Source: Amaurobius ferox (taxonomy: Eukaryota > Arthropoda > Arachnida > Araneae > Amaurobiidae). From it: a stretch of DNA of 64,000 bases. Position 1 is the stretch's first letter; each line of letters starts with the position of its first letter. The notes below the pieces were generated by a model, which had not been told where the DNA came from, searched no databases, and saw only the letters and a program-made list of their open reading frames with translations. The DNA is taken from assembly GCA_951213105.1 (NCBI GenBank), contig OX578153.1:51679020-51743019 (forward strand). Reading direction: 5' to 3'. Of this stretch, positions 22,785 to 36,362 are shown piece by piece. The translations under genes and the position numbers were made by a program.

Positions 22785-23600
22785 ATAAGGAAAACTTGAG
22801 TAACGTAACAAATCACAAATAATACAATAATACAGCATACAACTGTTTGTTCAGCATACAACTGGGAATTATATACCCAAGACCTGGATTAAGAGAAAAC
22901 CAATCAGGAAGTAACATGAAAAACCGTCCAGCTAACCCGAAACGACAAATAACACAGAATATTGTCGCGCGCCATAACACAAACAGGAATATTCCGACAA
23001 GAGTAGTCAAGTCGGAACAAAAATAAATGAAACCCAAAAAAGGTTAAAATGAAACATAAGAACCCCAAAGGAATAGAACGAAGAAGGGGGGGGGGGTTAC
23101 ATATCGTTCTTTCAGACCGCGGACGAAAGTGAAATACTGTATAAGTCATTAACTAAATTGCAATAATTGTTATGGATATGAAAGGTTACTGGAATTTATA
23201 TGGTTGGTGGAGGATTTGAAGTTTACTACCTAAATTACTGTAATTTTTATGGTTGCCTTGCACTGGCGAAGGGGATTCAGGGTATTCTCGAAACAGTTGC
23301 ATGCTGCATTAGTGTATTATTTGTACTTTTATACATTACTCAAGTTTTTCTTATCCTGCGCACAAAGAGCATTGTACTTGTTGATTTCATTAACAGATCC
23401 CCAAATTGCATACCCCCATTGTTCAAAAGCCATAATGCCCTTACTTGTGTTATTACCTAAAACCTTGCTTGAGAAATCCCTATGCCATATCTTAATATTT
23501 TTATTATGCAGCATTTCGAATCTTCTGGAAGAATTGTTTCTCTCCGAGACTTCGGAGTATTATGTCTGATCCACTATAACCGTCAAATTTATTTTGACAA
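22785..23600. repeat. Inverted pair of a dispersed low-copy repeat (coding-like on one strand)
   Basis: AGATAAGGAAAACTTGAGTAA, shortened here to AAAACTTGAGTAA, with CAGCATACAACTGTTTG at 22,785-22,860 (plus), reappears inverted at 23,250-23,365 and again, plus strand, at 44,910-45,000 (AAGAAAAACTTGAGCAACG, GCAGCATACAGCTGTTTCGA). In the 23.2-23.5 kb copy the minus strand has a 61-codon open frame with QWGYAIWGSVNEINKY; the other strand also has 86- and 106-codon frames. No family is recognised. Persistence of the CTGTTTCGAG..CCCCTTCGCCAGTG words at several sites suggests part of an old element. A G10 run lies at about 23,087. Confidence 0.4.
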
Positions 23601-23623
23601 CCGTCGGAGTTGGTCTCATAGGC

Positions 23624-23762
23624 ATGGACAATCATAGAATGCTTTTTAAGAGGGGGGCAAACTTAAGAGCAAGACTACAGCATCGATTAGCCTGCTTTTA
23701 TGACATTGAACATATAGGACCGGTTAAGTCCCCTTTTGTCCTCCCCTATGGACGCCCATGCT
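23624..23762. mobile_element. Small MITE-like element with CATGGGCGTCCATAG end
   Basis: The left end is GCATGGACAATCATAGAATG followed by AAGAGGGGGG. In reverse complement the right end reads GCATGGGCGTCCATAGGGG. The arms are imperfect inverted repeats. It is related to 1,056-1,290 only through the end sequence. Confidence 0.3.
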
Positions 23763-24026
23763 CATAGACTTGTGACTTATAAACATTTTTGATCCCGAAT
23801 CCCGGAAATCTACCCACGCATTCCTATGGTAAATGCATATGCAGAATTATTTTGTTGTATTTATTGTTCTAAATTGACGTTATGTTAAAGTAATATTCAT
23901 ATAATCTTAATAATTTTGTGTTCGTGATCGAGTAATTCAAAAGTACAAATTAATATCTGTTATTCTTTTATTAATTTTATTTTATTTTTCTGTCAATATA
24001 AAGCTTGTCTTAAGAGAAATTAGCTG

Positions 24027-24665
24027 AAGTGTGGCTTAACTCGATTTTCTCATATCAGAATCCATGTTTTATTAGTTTTTATTTTAAAATTTACAAGAAA
24101 ATTAAAAAAAAAATCGGCATCGTGGGCGTAAATGATTACAATTATAGCGTGTTACCCTTCAGTTTAAAGGGATTAAAATCTTTCGAGTGATACAACACGT
24201 GACAATCTACCTCCCGGGGGATTGGATAACTTGCCCCGAGAGGGGGCTAATGACGTCACGCATAAAAAAATATATATCTCGACTATGTTTTGCACATCTG
24301 TTGGAAGTATTAAGTATCGTGATCAGTGATCCGTAAATAAACATTTTTATGCATGATTATATCAAAATTTGTTCTATGTTACCATATTAAAGAAATGTAT
24401 AATTTCGAATAAATTTCGAAGTTTTAAAAAAAATCTATCTAGTTCTAGATTTTTTATAAGAAAACCGAATATACATTTTCGTGAAAATCCATTAATACTT
24501 GTGGCATCTACCGTCTACGCAAGAAATAGACCATAGACATACAGACAGACGAATATCACTCCAAAAATAGTCAAAACGTATTGAGGAAGTCTTCAAAAAT
24601 ATATTGGCATCAAAATCTCGAATTCAAAAATTTTCGCGAAAACAATACTTTCTCTACAGTTCTCT
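24027..24665 (+). mobile_element. Family B element, copy 2
   Basis: Opposite orientation to copy 1. It starts GTGTGGCTTAACTCGATTTT and continues with AATCGGCATCGTGGGCGTAA and CTAGTTCTAGATTTTTTATA. It then has CGTGAAAATCCATTAATACT, AGACATACAGACAGACG, ATCACTCCAAAAATAGTC and AAAATTTTCGCGAAAACAAT. The terminal hairpin (ACTTTCTC...) has decayed in this copy. Confidence 0.75.
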
Positions 24666-25089
24666 TCTTTCTTATATTACAAAGTATCCGAAAATAAAAA
24701 TGCAAAAACGATTCTTCTTTTCCGAGGATTTTCTTGGCGTACATCCATGTATCAACCCACATGCTCCACTTTGAAAACCTATTGCATAGACTGCCGCTTT
24801 CCCCACTTATTTGTGTAATTGAATTTTTACATGAATTTTGAATTAATGAAGGATTTTTCATCGTGGTGGTTTTGTTTTGTTTCAACATTACTTTTTAACA
24901 TTGTTTTAAAACCCTTATCAAATGTTGCGTGTATGTGTTTATGACTGTAAGGTATGTCACGGTAAGATAAAAATGAATGCATACCACTGTGAATCTTTAA
25001 ATGCGGATAAATTATGTGAAAATACAGAACTACGAGTATATACCGTTTTTAGTAATTAACAAGATTCGAATATGAATTACACGAAATTT
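24666..25089. other. Unannotated AT-rich DNA
   Basis: A 92-codon minus-strand open frame here has no recognisable domain and overlaps the end of Family B. It was not accepted as a gene. Confidence 0.4.
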
Positions 25090-26411
<1,322 letters not shown>

Positions 26412-26961
26412 TATATATAACTCCTCCGAAAATTAATCAAATTTTCTGCGACGTGGATACACACACACACATATATATATATATATATGACTCCTGAAAA
26501 GTAATCAAATGTTATTAATGTTTTACAACCATCAAGCTAAATAATCAAATGTAACTTAATATTTTACAAGCTAAGTACATTAATATACGTCGTCAAAGAA
26601 TTATTGCGCGTACTGCAACTTTCTTTACTGATGAAATCTAAATCCTATTCGCTGTGAAGGCAAATTTTGAATTGTGTATTTACAACAATAGCGGTAATCT
26701 ATGATGGTAAATAATGGTTTAAACTACTCAAATAATGTAAATGGTATTAAACTAGCCTATATATCAAAGCAAATCAGCCAAATGCATTCTTTTCATCAGT
26801 GTGACAGACATATTGCGGACTTGAAAATATTTTGAAAAACTTCAAAATATTTTTAAAAATTAACTGATAAAAAGATATAATTTGTTTTTCAGTGCTGTAT
26901 AGATGTTATTTAGAAACATTGTTTGTCAAACCAAATACAATATTAAGTGATGTTTCTAATC
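26412..26961. other. Remnant of repeat E, then unannotated AT-rich DNA
   Basis: 26,412-26,510 continues the reiterated core of repeat E, broken by CACACACACA and a short (TA)n. The rest shows nothing recognisable. Confidence 0.4.
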
Positions 26962-27550
26962 TACAGGGTGATTCAAAGGAAACGTAAAGGTGATCAGACC
27001 TCTCTGTAGGAAACCTACTTGATGAATCGCAACCAAATTTCATACACATACATTCCTAAGTATGCGATTTTGAGGGTAAAATCTGGTGCTGCTGTAATTT
27101 TCATATTGGAAAGTATATCTTACAATGGCCACCTATTATAGAAGTCCAAAGCCTTTTCTACAAATCCACGACTAGCGAAGGGTGATGAAGCTCACCTGGA
27201 TAGCCTTACCGTTATTTGTTAAACCCTTTTATCAAAGAAACAACAATGCTTCTGCTGCACTTAAGGCATTTCGACAGTTAAAAGGTTTACGTAGAGATCC
27301 ACTCATCATTTGTAATCATCGGAACTATTTTTTGCCGATTTTTGCTAGATAAGTTAGACAATATGCAAGTTGCCGGGGCTGCAGTGGCAAATTTCACTCT
27401 GGCGACCTAAATTTGAACTATTTTTTTATCATCAGAAATCAAAACCGCATACTCAGGAAAATATATGTGCGAAATTTGTTTGCGATTTGCCTAGTAGTTT
27501 TTCCTACAGAAAGATCTAGATATCTAGCGTTTAATTTGAATCACCCTGTA
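26962..27550. mobile_element. TA-flanked MITE with about 107-bp TIRs
   Basis: It starts TACAGGGTGATTCAAAGG and ends TTTGAATCACCCTGTA. The outer TA on each side fits a Tc1/mariner-type target. The arms share CTGTAGGAAA..CTACT, GATTCGCAA/AAATCGCAA, CCAAATTTC and AGTATGCGATTTT at roughly 70-75% identity over about 107 bp. The interior has no transposase frame. Its ends (CAGGGTG) resemble those of 3,150-3,960. Confidence 0.75.
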
Positions 27551-28059
27551 CTAATATCATTTATATTATGCGATTAGTTAAACCTGTTAAATCAAGTCAA
27601 TTTGAAAACACTATTTATAAATCTTGTTCCGTTAATATATACAACCAATATCGTGATTATACACATTTGTGAAAGTTAAATATCTTCGCTTTAAAATAAT
27701 TGCAACTATATAATTTGATAAATGATCATCTGCAATAATGAATAATTCATGTTTTTATACTTGTGGCTAACCTAACTTGATAGTAGAGAGATACAGGAAA
27801 AACTATAAACCTCAGCTAGTACGTTATATTGTAAACATAATGGACGACCACAAAAATTGTTAACAGTCTACATCTGTGCCAAGTTAGGTTTACTGAAAGT
27901 ATACATGAAACTTTTCGAGATTTTCAATAATATTTTTCTAAATATCATTTTCTTCTTAAAATTGAAAATGGCACCATCAAAACGTGTAATAAAAACGTGG
28001 TAGCAAGTATAAATTTTGGAGAACCTACAGTCAACCAAATAAAACATGATATTAAATTA
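27551..28059. other. Unannotated AT-rich DNA
   Basis: Nothing supported. Confidence 0.5.
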
Positions 28060-28712
28060 ACTGCTCAGCTCGTTTTTCTCATACCAAAATTTATTATTTT
28101 TTTTTCAAATTTCACAGGAAGGAATTTGAAAAATCGGCATAGTAGGCCCAAATGGTTACAACGATAGTGTAGTACCCTTCACATTAAAGGGTTTGAAAAA
28201 ATATTTCGATTGATACCATACTTGATAATGTACCCTCCCCCTCCCCGGAAGAGGAACTTGCCCCCCATGTGCATACTAACACATAGGACTAATGATGTCA
28301 CGAACAAAAAAGAAAATTGCATCACGGCTATTTTTCACAACAATGATTGCAACTATAAAGTTTCATGATTATTGAACTATAAATAAATCCTTTTATGCAT
28401 AATTATGTGAAATTTTGTCCTATGATGCCATGTTAAAAAATATAAAATTTCAAATAAAATTCAAAGTTTTCGCTCGAATTTACAGAAAATTCCATCCAGT
28501 TCTAGATTTTTAGATAACAAACCCGGATATAAAGTTTCGTGAAAATCCATTAAAATTTATGGCTTCGATCATATCGACCACATACATTAGACAGACACAC
28601 AGACGGATATCACTCCAAAAATAGTCAAAACGTGTTCAGAAGGTCTTAAAACATATATTAGCACTAAAATTTGGAAATCAAAAATTTTCGTGAAAACAAC
28701 ACTTTCTCAATG
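28060..28712 (+). mobile_element. Family B element, copy 3, hairpin intact
   Basis: Starts CAGCTCGTTTTTCTCATACC and ends with the hairpin ACTTTCTCA-ATGAGAAAGT at about 28,694-28,712. Interior landmarks are AATCGGCATAGTAGGCCC, CCAGTTCTAGATTTTTAGAT, TTCGTGAAAATCCATTAAAA and CAGACACACAGACGGATATC. This copy shows that Family B ends in a hairpin like Family A. Confidence 0.8.
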
Positions 28713-29140
28713 AGAAAGTAAATATTTTAAAATAAACCATAAATTACATCATTCTTGTCGACAATGAAAATAATTTTTAATGTCAAATTTCTAATGCCAA
28801 ATACTTACGTAACCTATACGCTATCTCGACCAACCCTACACGCCTTGTGAAAGGTAAACGCATCTTGATTACGCGAATAAGTTTCAGAATACACCTGTCA
28901 CTGAATCAAATTTAATTTCCACGAAACCGCGTTTAATCAATTTATTTTGACATGAATAATATATGTGGATAGTGGATCCGGCTGAAATCGGAGCTGTACG
29001 AAAAACGCAAATTCTTATATCTCCGAACCTAATAGAAATAGATGATATGTAAACAATTTATATTTGTTTCGTCGAAAATTAGTTGCCGTTTATGAATTTG
29101 CAAAATTAATTTTAATATTTTAATATTTTGAACTATTTTT
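28713..29140. other. Unannotated AT-rich DNA
   Basis: Nothing coding or repetitive was recognised. Confidence 0.5.
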
Positions 29141-30050
29141 ACTTTCCTTATATACAATAATATATAAGGAATGTATTGTGACGGGGTCGAAATTTCGAAT
29201 TCGAGTTTTTGACGAGAGAGCACGTTTCAAGCATCCCTGATCACGAATCGAACATTTTCGAGGTGATGTCTGTGTGTGTGTCAGTGAGTCTGTGGAGACG
29301 ATAACTGACAAACGAATGGACCGATTCGAACGAAATTTGGTACACAAATTACAATCCGTGAATACCGGAAGCCTATTGTTTTTATACGCAATCGAATGTT
29401 CAGAATCCATCTAAATTTTTGAGTGAAATTTAAAAAAATCATCAAAAAATCAAAACTTTTAATAAAGTTAAGCAAATAGACATTTCTTATGTAATTGTTT
29501 ATTCGAAAACGATTAACATAAATTTTGGAACGCTAGCACGAACCGTTCTCGAGATATTGCACATTTAAAAAAAATATCAAAAAATTATATAAAATAAAAA
29601 AATATATATTTCCTATTGAGAAACATGTTCATTTTTCATATGTAACATCATGCGATAAATTTGGTGACATCATTCTCGTGGATCTAGCTCGTTCCATTCA
29701 TGAACAAATATACTTAAAGTAATACTTTCGTATTTGAACGCCATTAGTCATTTATCTGCTATAAGAATAAATTATTTCTCCATCCATAACGCTTGGCGAG
29801 ATTTTGGCGACGAATTTGGCTGATTGTCGCCAACTTGGCGAGTTTTTTAAATGTTACGAAATAAAAAAAAATCTCGCCAAATGGATAAAAATGACGCTAA
29901 ATTAATGAAAATAACGACTATTTAACGAAAATTCAATTTCTTGGAAAAAATATGAGTACCTACTATAAGAAAAACCTATTTCGTTTTTACTGTAAAAGTA
30001 GTAAATACATTGCATTATATAAGGAAAGTCATGTGCTGCCCACATCAGAT
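29141..30050 (-). mobile_element. Family A element, copy 3
   Basis: Complete antisense copy starting at ACTTTCCTTATATACAATAA and ending CATGTGCTGCCCACATCAGA. The TG tract is short here (GTCTGTGTGTGTGTCAGTGA), so the microsatellite length is variable between copies. It is flanked by T5 at the left and TTATTTTTTT at the right. Confidence 0.85.
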
Positions 30051-30344
30051 TATTTTTTTGTTTTAGAGAAAAAAACATAAAGGTTTCTGTCTTAGTGAGT
30101 TTTCTCGCCACTTTGCTTATTTTCATTTGAGATATATTTTTCTAGATCTCTTCTAAACGATAAAAAATAGATATAAAAATAAAGCAACAGAACTTTTCAG
30201 TATGAAATCCAATTTCTACATCCATATATTGTTTTTACAATGTTATTGTAGTTTTCTAGCAATCACCTCTTCAAGTTGAAAAATATTTATTTATTTATGG
30301 TCCATGCCACCCATCTCACATCAGTCGAAATAGATTTAACATTA

Positions 30345-30390
<46 letters not shown>

Positions 30391-30840
30391 CTTTATTATC
30401 CGGGCCATTCAGCTCACCTATAGGGTGTAGATCAATTACAGTTAGGTTAGATATTGTTGAAGAAGATTTAAAATTGTTAATGTTTCAATGTTTATTTTTT
30501 GAAAACTAAAACAGAACGCCAGTAACATGCAGTCGCCCTTTCAAAGCCCTTCAAAGACATATAATTGAATTTCAGAGCAAGTTCTTAGTTTACGAAATAT
30601 AGTGGTTATAATTTCGATATCTTACATTTTTGAACTATTTTTGAAAGGTGGTTATATTTCGTTATTTTACCTAGCTATGGCTATGAACAGTAAGAAATTA
30701 TGCTATAGCTCTTTGAAAGCCCTGATAGAACTGAAAACAACAAATAAACTTATTGAACTTTATTAGAGTTTCATTTTACAAGACATTCATGCAAAACCAT
30801 TTTGGCTGCATCACTGTTTTGGCTGCCATTTTGGCTGCAT
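30051..30840. other. Non-coding DNA with (TTA)n microsatellite
   Basis: A (TTA)n run of about 18 units lies at about 30,338-30,391. The open frame that runs through it as poly-Leu is not a gene. Nothing else was recognised. Confidence 0.6.
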
Positions 30841-31512
30841 TTACTTTCTCATGCTAAGTAATACAGTATAAAAAAAGTATTGTTTACATGAAAATTTTCG
30901 AATTCGAGATTTTAATGCCAATATATGTTTCAAGACCTCCTGAACACTTTTAACTATTTTTGGAGTGATATCCGTCTGTATGTCTGTGGTTGATTTCTTG
31001 TGTATACGATAGCAGTCATAAATATTCACGAAACTGTATATCCGACTTCGTTATCAAGAAATCTAGAACTAGATTGCATTTTTTTTTAATTCGAGAAGAG
31101 AAATTCGAAATTTATTCGGAATTTCATATTGTTTTAAACATGGCAGCATGGGACAAAATTTACATAATCATGCATTAAAGGGTTTATTTATGGCTCGATA
31201 ATCACGCGAGACTTCATAGTTTCAATGATTGTGAAAAATAGTCGCGATATAATATTTTGTTGGTAACGTCATTAGACCCACCCCCCCCCCCGCTCCCCCC
31301 GTCCTCTGGGGGAAAGTTACCCCTCTGTAGTTACACTGTCGAGTATGGCATCAATCGAAAGATTTTTTCAAGCCCTCTAAAGCGAATGGTAATAAGCTAT
31401 AATTGTAACCGTTTGGACCAACAATACTGATTTTTTAAAATTATTCTTGTGAAATTAGAAAAAAACATTGAATTTGATACAAGAAAGTCGAGTTGAGCCA
31501 CACACCGTTTAA
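30841..31512 (-). mobile_element. Family B element, copy 4
   Basis: From the hairpin end: ACTTTCTCATGCTAAGTAAT, GAAAATTTTCGAATTCGAG, TTTCAAGACCTCCTGAACAC, TTTTTGGAGTGATATCCGTC, GTATACGATAGCAGTC. The last landmark is AGAAAGTCGAGTTGAGCCAC near 31,500. A C-rich run (about 31,281-31,303) is expanded in this copy. The words shared with Family A (GAATTCGAG, TTTCAAG, GTGATRTCYGTCTG) are clearest here. Confidence 0.8.
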
Positions 31513-34500
31513 TTTATTATCAGATAATTTAACAAAAATATTTTTGTGTTCAGTTTGGATTTCATATCCTGTTTTTACCAGAGAATCCAGTTCTTAAAAG
31601 TTTTTGAGATAGCTATTCCCCCAGTGTTCGTTTTCAGATAGTGCAAGAAAACATTGCTACACATTTAAGTGGACGGCTTTAACCTTGGATTCGAAGTTGC
31701 GAAATGAAGAAGATGGGCTGAAATTTAAAATCTGTGACAAGAATCAGAAGCAATGTATAATGAGTTGTAAAATAATCAAACATTTTAATTAATGATTGGT
31801 ATTATCATCTTGTTGTTGAAAGAGAAAATTATATGTTTCAACATGACCTTAAGTGTTTTCATAAAGTACTCTGTAAATGATAAAACGTGTCACACATATA
31901 AAAAAAGCTATTTTTGAATGTGCCTTAACTAGTATAGCAAGGAAATAATGCAAAACATGAAACCTTAAAGTGTGCTAACCAGATAATCGATATCGTTAAG
32001 TGTCGTCTGTGCTAATCGATATTTTAAAAGTGTAATCGATTGCAATTACGATTATTTTAAAATGTAAATTACGATTACGACGATAATTATACACACATAA
32101 AAAGTTATAATACAGTTGTATCACCCTATCCGCTGATTCAGTACATGCGGTTTCAGTTATAAGTGGTTTACCGCGGTTCGAAAAAGAGTTTAATAATTTA
32201 AGGAGTTTAATAATAAAGGAGGAAAGTAAAGAAAAAAAAGTTTTATTTGTTTTAAACCAAAATCGAGTCTGCATTTTTTGAACAGGAAGGTGGTCATATT
32301 TTTCACGAATCTTTTTGTAATTTTAATTGCAGGCTATCTACTCGTAGGATATCTTTTGTGAAATATATAACAATAAAGAGATTTTTTCATTGCTTTTGCA
32401 GCGCTGTTATGGAAATAAATTATTTATATCCATCTGCCATCCCATGAAACTGTGTATGATACTATGCAGTACAAGTGTGCTGAATTTTTTCATTTCTCAA
32501 TCATCTTTTGAGGATTAGTCTCAAACGTCAGAAGCAGTTACCCTCATACGTACGTGAGAGATAGAGAGAATATGAACACCGTAAATGTATAATAGAGTGT
32601 ACATAATATGCACACTATTATTTATTTTATGTTGGTAATATCTTACTGTTAGTAATTTATCAATTCCCTTAAAAACTTCCTTTCCAACGGGCTTTGAATG
32701 GATTCCGTAGGATAATTCCCTTCATATTTAAATGTTTTTTAAATACATAAAAATATGCGTTTTTTAGGCGGATTCATTTTTATTGTAGTATCTCGGCGAA
32801 TTGAAAATTCCCGTGATTTTAATTTTTTTCGTGAATATGTAGTCATATCTTTACATTCCAATATTTCTTTTTAATTTCTGTGATATTTTTTTTATGAATT
32901 TTTAAGTGGGTCTATAAAAGTTGCGATTTTCCATTCGAGCGCTTGTCCCAAAAGAAGACTTTCTTCTATATTCATGGCAGCACAACTGCGGATGACTGTT
33001 GCTATGGTAATCTCATATTTAGAAAAGAACTGTATGGATTGTTTATTAAGCAGTGACGTATTTATATAACTGCTATTAAATTATTTTGTGCAATTTTCTG
33101 TACGCATAGAAAACAGAAACAAATCATAGGAATGCTTTTTTTCAAAACAGGCATTTTAGATATTGAAGGATGTTATTTGTATCTATGCTGTTTACACAGT
33201 GAGCAATTTATTTATTAAAATGTTTATTTATCTTTATTCAGTTGTTTACACAACAGCTGTTTATTCTAAATTATTCGAATAATGCAATTTGTATAACTGC
33301 ATTTTGCTTGAAGAGGAAATAATATTAAAATGTTAAATTCGAAAATTCTCAGGGAACTCAAAGGATTATGCACCCCCCCCCCCCCTCCCCCGTGACTGTG
33401 CGTTTAGTTTGCAGTGTTAACACCATCTAAGTTTTCTAGTTATTTCTCGTCCCATGTTCAGTATTTTAACCTTCTCACAAATGCTTACCTATGGGATTTG
33501 TATACAAATTACACGAATGACACAACCCTAAGTGTGGACATACCACCCTCTCTTCAAATGAAATGAAAATCCCTTAGTTATAGTAACGAATACTTAACAT
33601 TGGATTTGATTAATTTTTCTTACATGAGTGACACATAAGGAGATCTGGATACTGGGACAATTGGAGCCTATCCTCAATGCAACAGCAGCAAAAATTACTG
33701 TGCATACTGTGTAAATGATCAATAAAATAAATTGTCAAATTAAATCGCCCTCACCCCAACACCGTTATCGCGGCCCGTTTTGACCTTTGAATAATTCCAC
33801 TAACATTTCCGTAAAATAGCATCATAAATCTGCATTTCGTATTAATTCCAAAAGATTTTCCCTAATGGCAAAAAATGTCTTGAGAAATCAAAACACGCCA
33901 CTGTCTTCCAAAATCTTGTATTAAATTTAACTTTTCAGTCAACTTTAGTTAACTTTGAGTCTTCAGTTAACTTTAAGTTAAAACTGAACCGCTTTTCTAT
34001 TCTGCATATTGAAACTCCCAGGTACAGAATAGAACAACCTCTCTTATAAATCCTAGAACAAACAGCTCCTATCAGTTATTTTATGACCTGTCGTACAATT
34101 TCTTTTATAAACCTATTTCTATTCATTAAAATCTTCAGTAGCACGTTTTGATGCCCCTTCTCTCAACATATAACAGATAACCCTTCAACCCCTTTCCGAA
34201 AATAAAATTCGATTTATTACAGAAACAAAAATTATTCAAATAAATCATCTCTCCAGCCTTTTTTTTTTATCTGTCATATCAGTTCACTTATCGTCCTCAG
34301 ATGAATCCCTCTTTTGTTTTACTGAAGATGGCAACGGTTACTGAACTTGGAGAAATGATCCAAGAAACTGATATCCTCGTTATTCGTGTATTTGGATGTT
34401 AGCATCCATATTGACATAGACGTTTAGTTTTCTGAGTAAGATATATATAGCCATAGGGAGAAGTCACAAAGGACCTGACGTGTTGACGTTTGTAACCCTT

Positions 34501-34774
34501 GAACTGATAGGAATCGCTGTAGTTTTTGAACGAATCATCTGGAACTGCTGTTCATATCAGTCATCAGAATTAATTAGAATATTTTGGTTTCTATGAGTCA
34601 CCTCTTATCGCGCTGAAGTATTTTACGGTACTGTAAGTTTTTTTTTGAAAAAGTAAATTTAGAACATTCGGAAGTAAAAGTCGAACTTTCTGTGTTTTCC
34701 TTGGTAACAAAAGAAACAGAGAGGAACAGAAAAGAAACTATCTGTTTCTTTCTTCTGTCAAAGAGAATACTTAT
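31513..34774. other. Long unannotated AT-rich stretch
   Basis: No coding region, element end or tandem array could be supported over this 3.2 kb, apart from a C-rich run at about 33,371-33,391 and AT-rich low-complexity patches. It is the largest stretch free of the repeat families. The imperfect hairpin ACAGAAAAGAAAC...GTTTCTTTCTTCTGT lies at about 34,726-34,758. Confidence 0.5.
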
Positions 34775-34805
34775 CGCCTGAGTATTCTTTTTGAATACTC
34801 AGGCG
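34775..34805. other. Perfect 13-bp stem-loop with T5 loop
   Basis: CGCCTGAGTATTC, TTTTT, GAATACTCAGGCG: perfect inverted repeat in otherwise simple AT-rich DNA, directly after the imperfect hairpin at 34,726-34,758. The function is unknown. Confidence 0.8.
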
Positions 34806-34899
34806 GTGTTCAAAAATTTTTCTGAAAGGGAAACAAACGCTTAAAATGTTCTAATAAGAATTGAAAACATTCATTTTTCAACTCTAATGGTTAAAGTGA

Positions 34900-35200
34900 A
34901 TATTGAAGATATTCGCATTCCTTAACCCGAACACTTGAGGGGAATATGGAACGCATTCGTTCTCTTTTGTCAAAAGTTTAATACTGACTCTCCTTAACCA
35001 GTACATTTAAGAATATGGTATGTGCATTAGTTATTCTTCGGTCGAACGTTTAATACTGAATGTATTAGATCTCTTTGATCCAAATATTAAAAAAAAATGT
35101 ATTCGTCTTGTTTTAGTTTACAACATAATATTAAATGTATTTGTTCCCTTTAACTGGGACATTTTAGACAATGGGATGCATTCATGGAAAGCATCAATGG
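34900..35200. repeat. Degenerate tandem repeat, period about 88 bp
   Basis: ATGCATTCGTTCTCTTT-like words and AATACTGACTCTCCTTAACC/AATACTGAATGTATTAGATC recur about three to four times. The 63-codon open frame at 35,020 falls inside the repeat and is not accepted. A (GA)n tract follows at about 35,352-35,370. Confidence 0.35.
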
Positions 35201-35379
35201 AATGCAACTAATTCGAAAAATAACAATAATAACGCCAAGGTACACCTTTATGGTTCCTGAAATACTTGTGAACCAAATTTCATGGCGGTGAGACATTTAG
35301 AATACCCTCCACACACACTCACACACACACACATTCACCACAATCAAACAAAGAGAGAGAGAGAGAGAGACATATTTTT

Positions 35380-36330
35380 ACTTTCCTTATATACATAATG
35401 TATAAGGAAAGTATTGTGAAGGGGTCAAAAATTCGAATTCGAGTTTTCGACGGGAGAGCACGTTTCAAGCATCCCTGATCACGAATCAAACATTTTTGAG
35501 GTGATGTCTGTGTTTGTGTGTGTGTGTTATGTGTGTGAAAGTATGTATGTGTGTGTGTGTGTGTCAGTGAGTCTGTGGAGACGATATCTCACGAACGAAT
35601 GGAGCGATTCGAATGCAATTTGGCACAAAAATCATAATCCATGAATACTGGAAGCCTATTGTTTTTAAACGTAATCGAATGTTCAGAACCTCCCTAAATT
35701 TTCGAGGGAAATTTTGAAAAATCATCAAAATATGAAAACCTTTTATAAAGTTACGCGAATAGACATTTCTTATGTAATTTTTCCTTAGAAAACGATTGAC
35801 ATAAACTTTAGAAAGCTAGCATGAACCGTTCTCGAGAAATTGCACATTTTTCAAATAAATTTATCAAAAAATCCCATAAATTAAAAAAAAATATTAACAG
35901 TTGAGAAACATGTTCACTTTTCATATGTAATATCATGCGATAAATTTGGTGACATCATTCTCGTGGATCTAGCTCGTTCCATTCTTGAGAAAAGATACTT
36001 TGAGTAATATTTTTGTATTTGAACGCCAATAGTCATTTATATGCTATAAGAATAACTTATTTCTCCGTCCATAACACTTGGCGAGATTTTGGCAACGAAT
36101 TTGGCAGAATGTCGCCAACTTGGCAACTTTTTGAAATGTTGCCAAATTAACGAAAACCTCGCCAAATGGATAAAAATGACGATAAATCAATGAAAATGAC
36201 GATTAATTGTCGAAAATTCAATATCTTGGAAAGAATATAAGTATCTACTATAAGAAAAACCTATTTTTTACTGTAACAGTAGTAAATTCATTACATTTTA
36301 TAAGGAAAGTCATGTGTTGCCCACATCGGA
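35380..36330 (-). mobile_element. Family A element, copy 4
   Basis: Complete antisense copy with an intact hairpin (ACTTTCCTTATATACATAAT ... TATAAGGAAAGT). It is flanked by T5 at the left and T8 at the right and lies immediately left of the Tc1 element. Confidence 0.88.
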
Positions 36331-36362
36331 TTTTTTTTAAGTAAGATTGACTGTATTTGTTC

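Noticed and set aside
22813..23149. Two minus-strand frames of 74 and 81 codons
   Set aside because: Overlapping frames in a repeat-derived area with a G run; no domain, no splice or promoter context.
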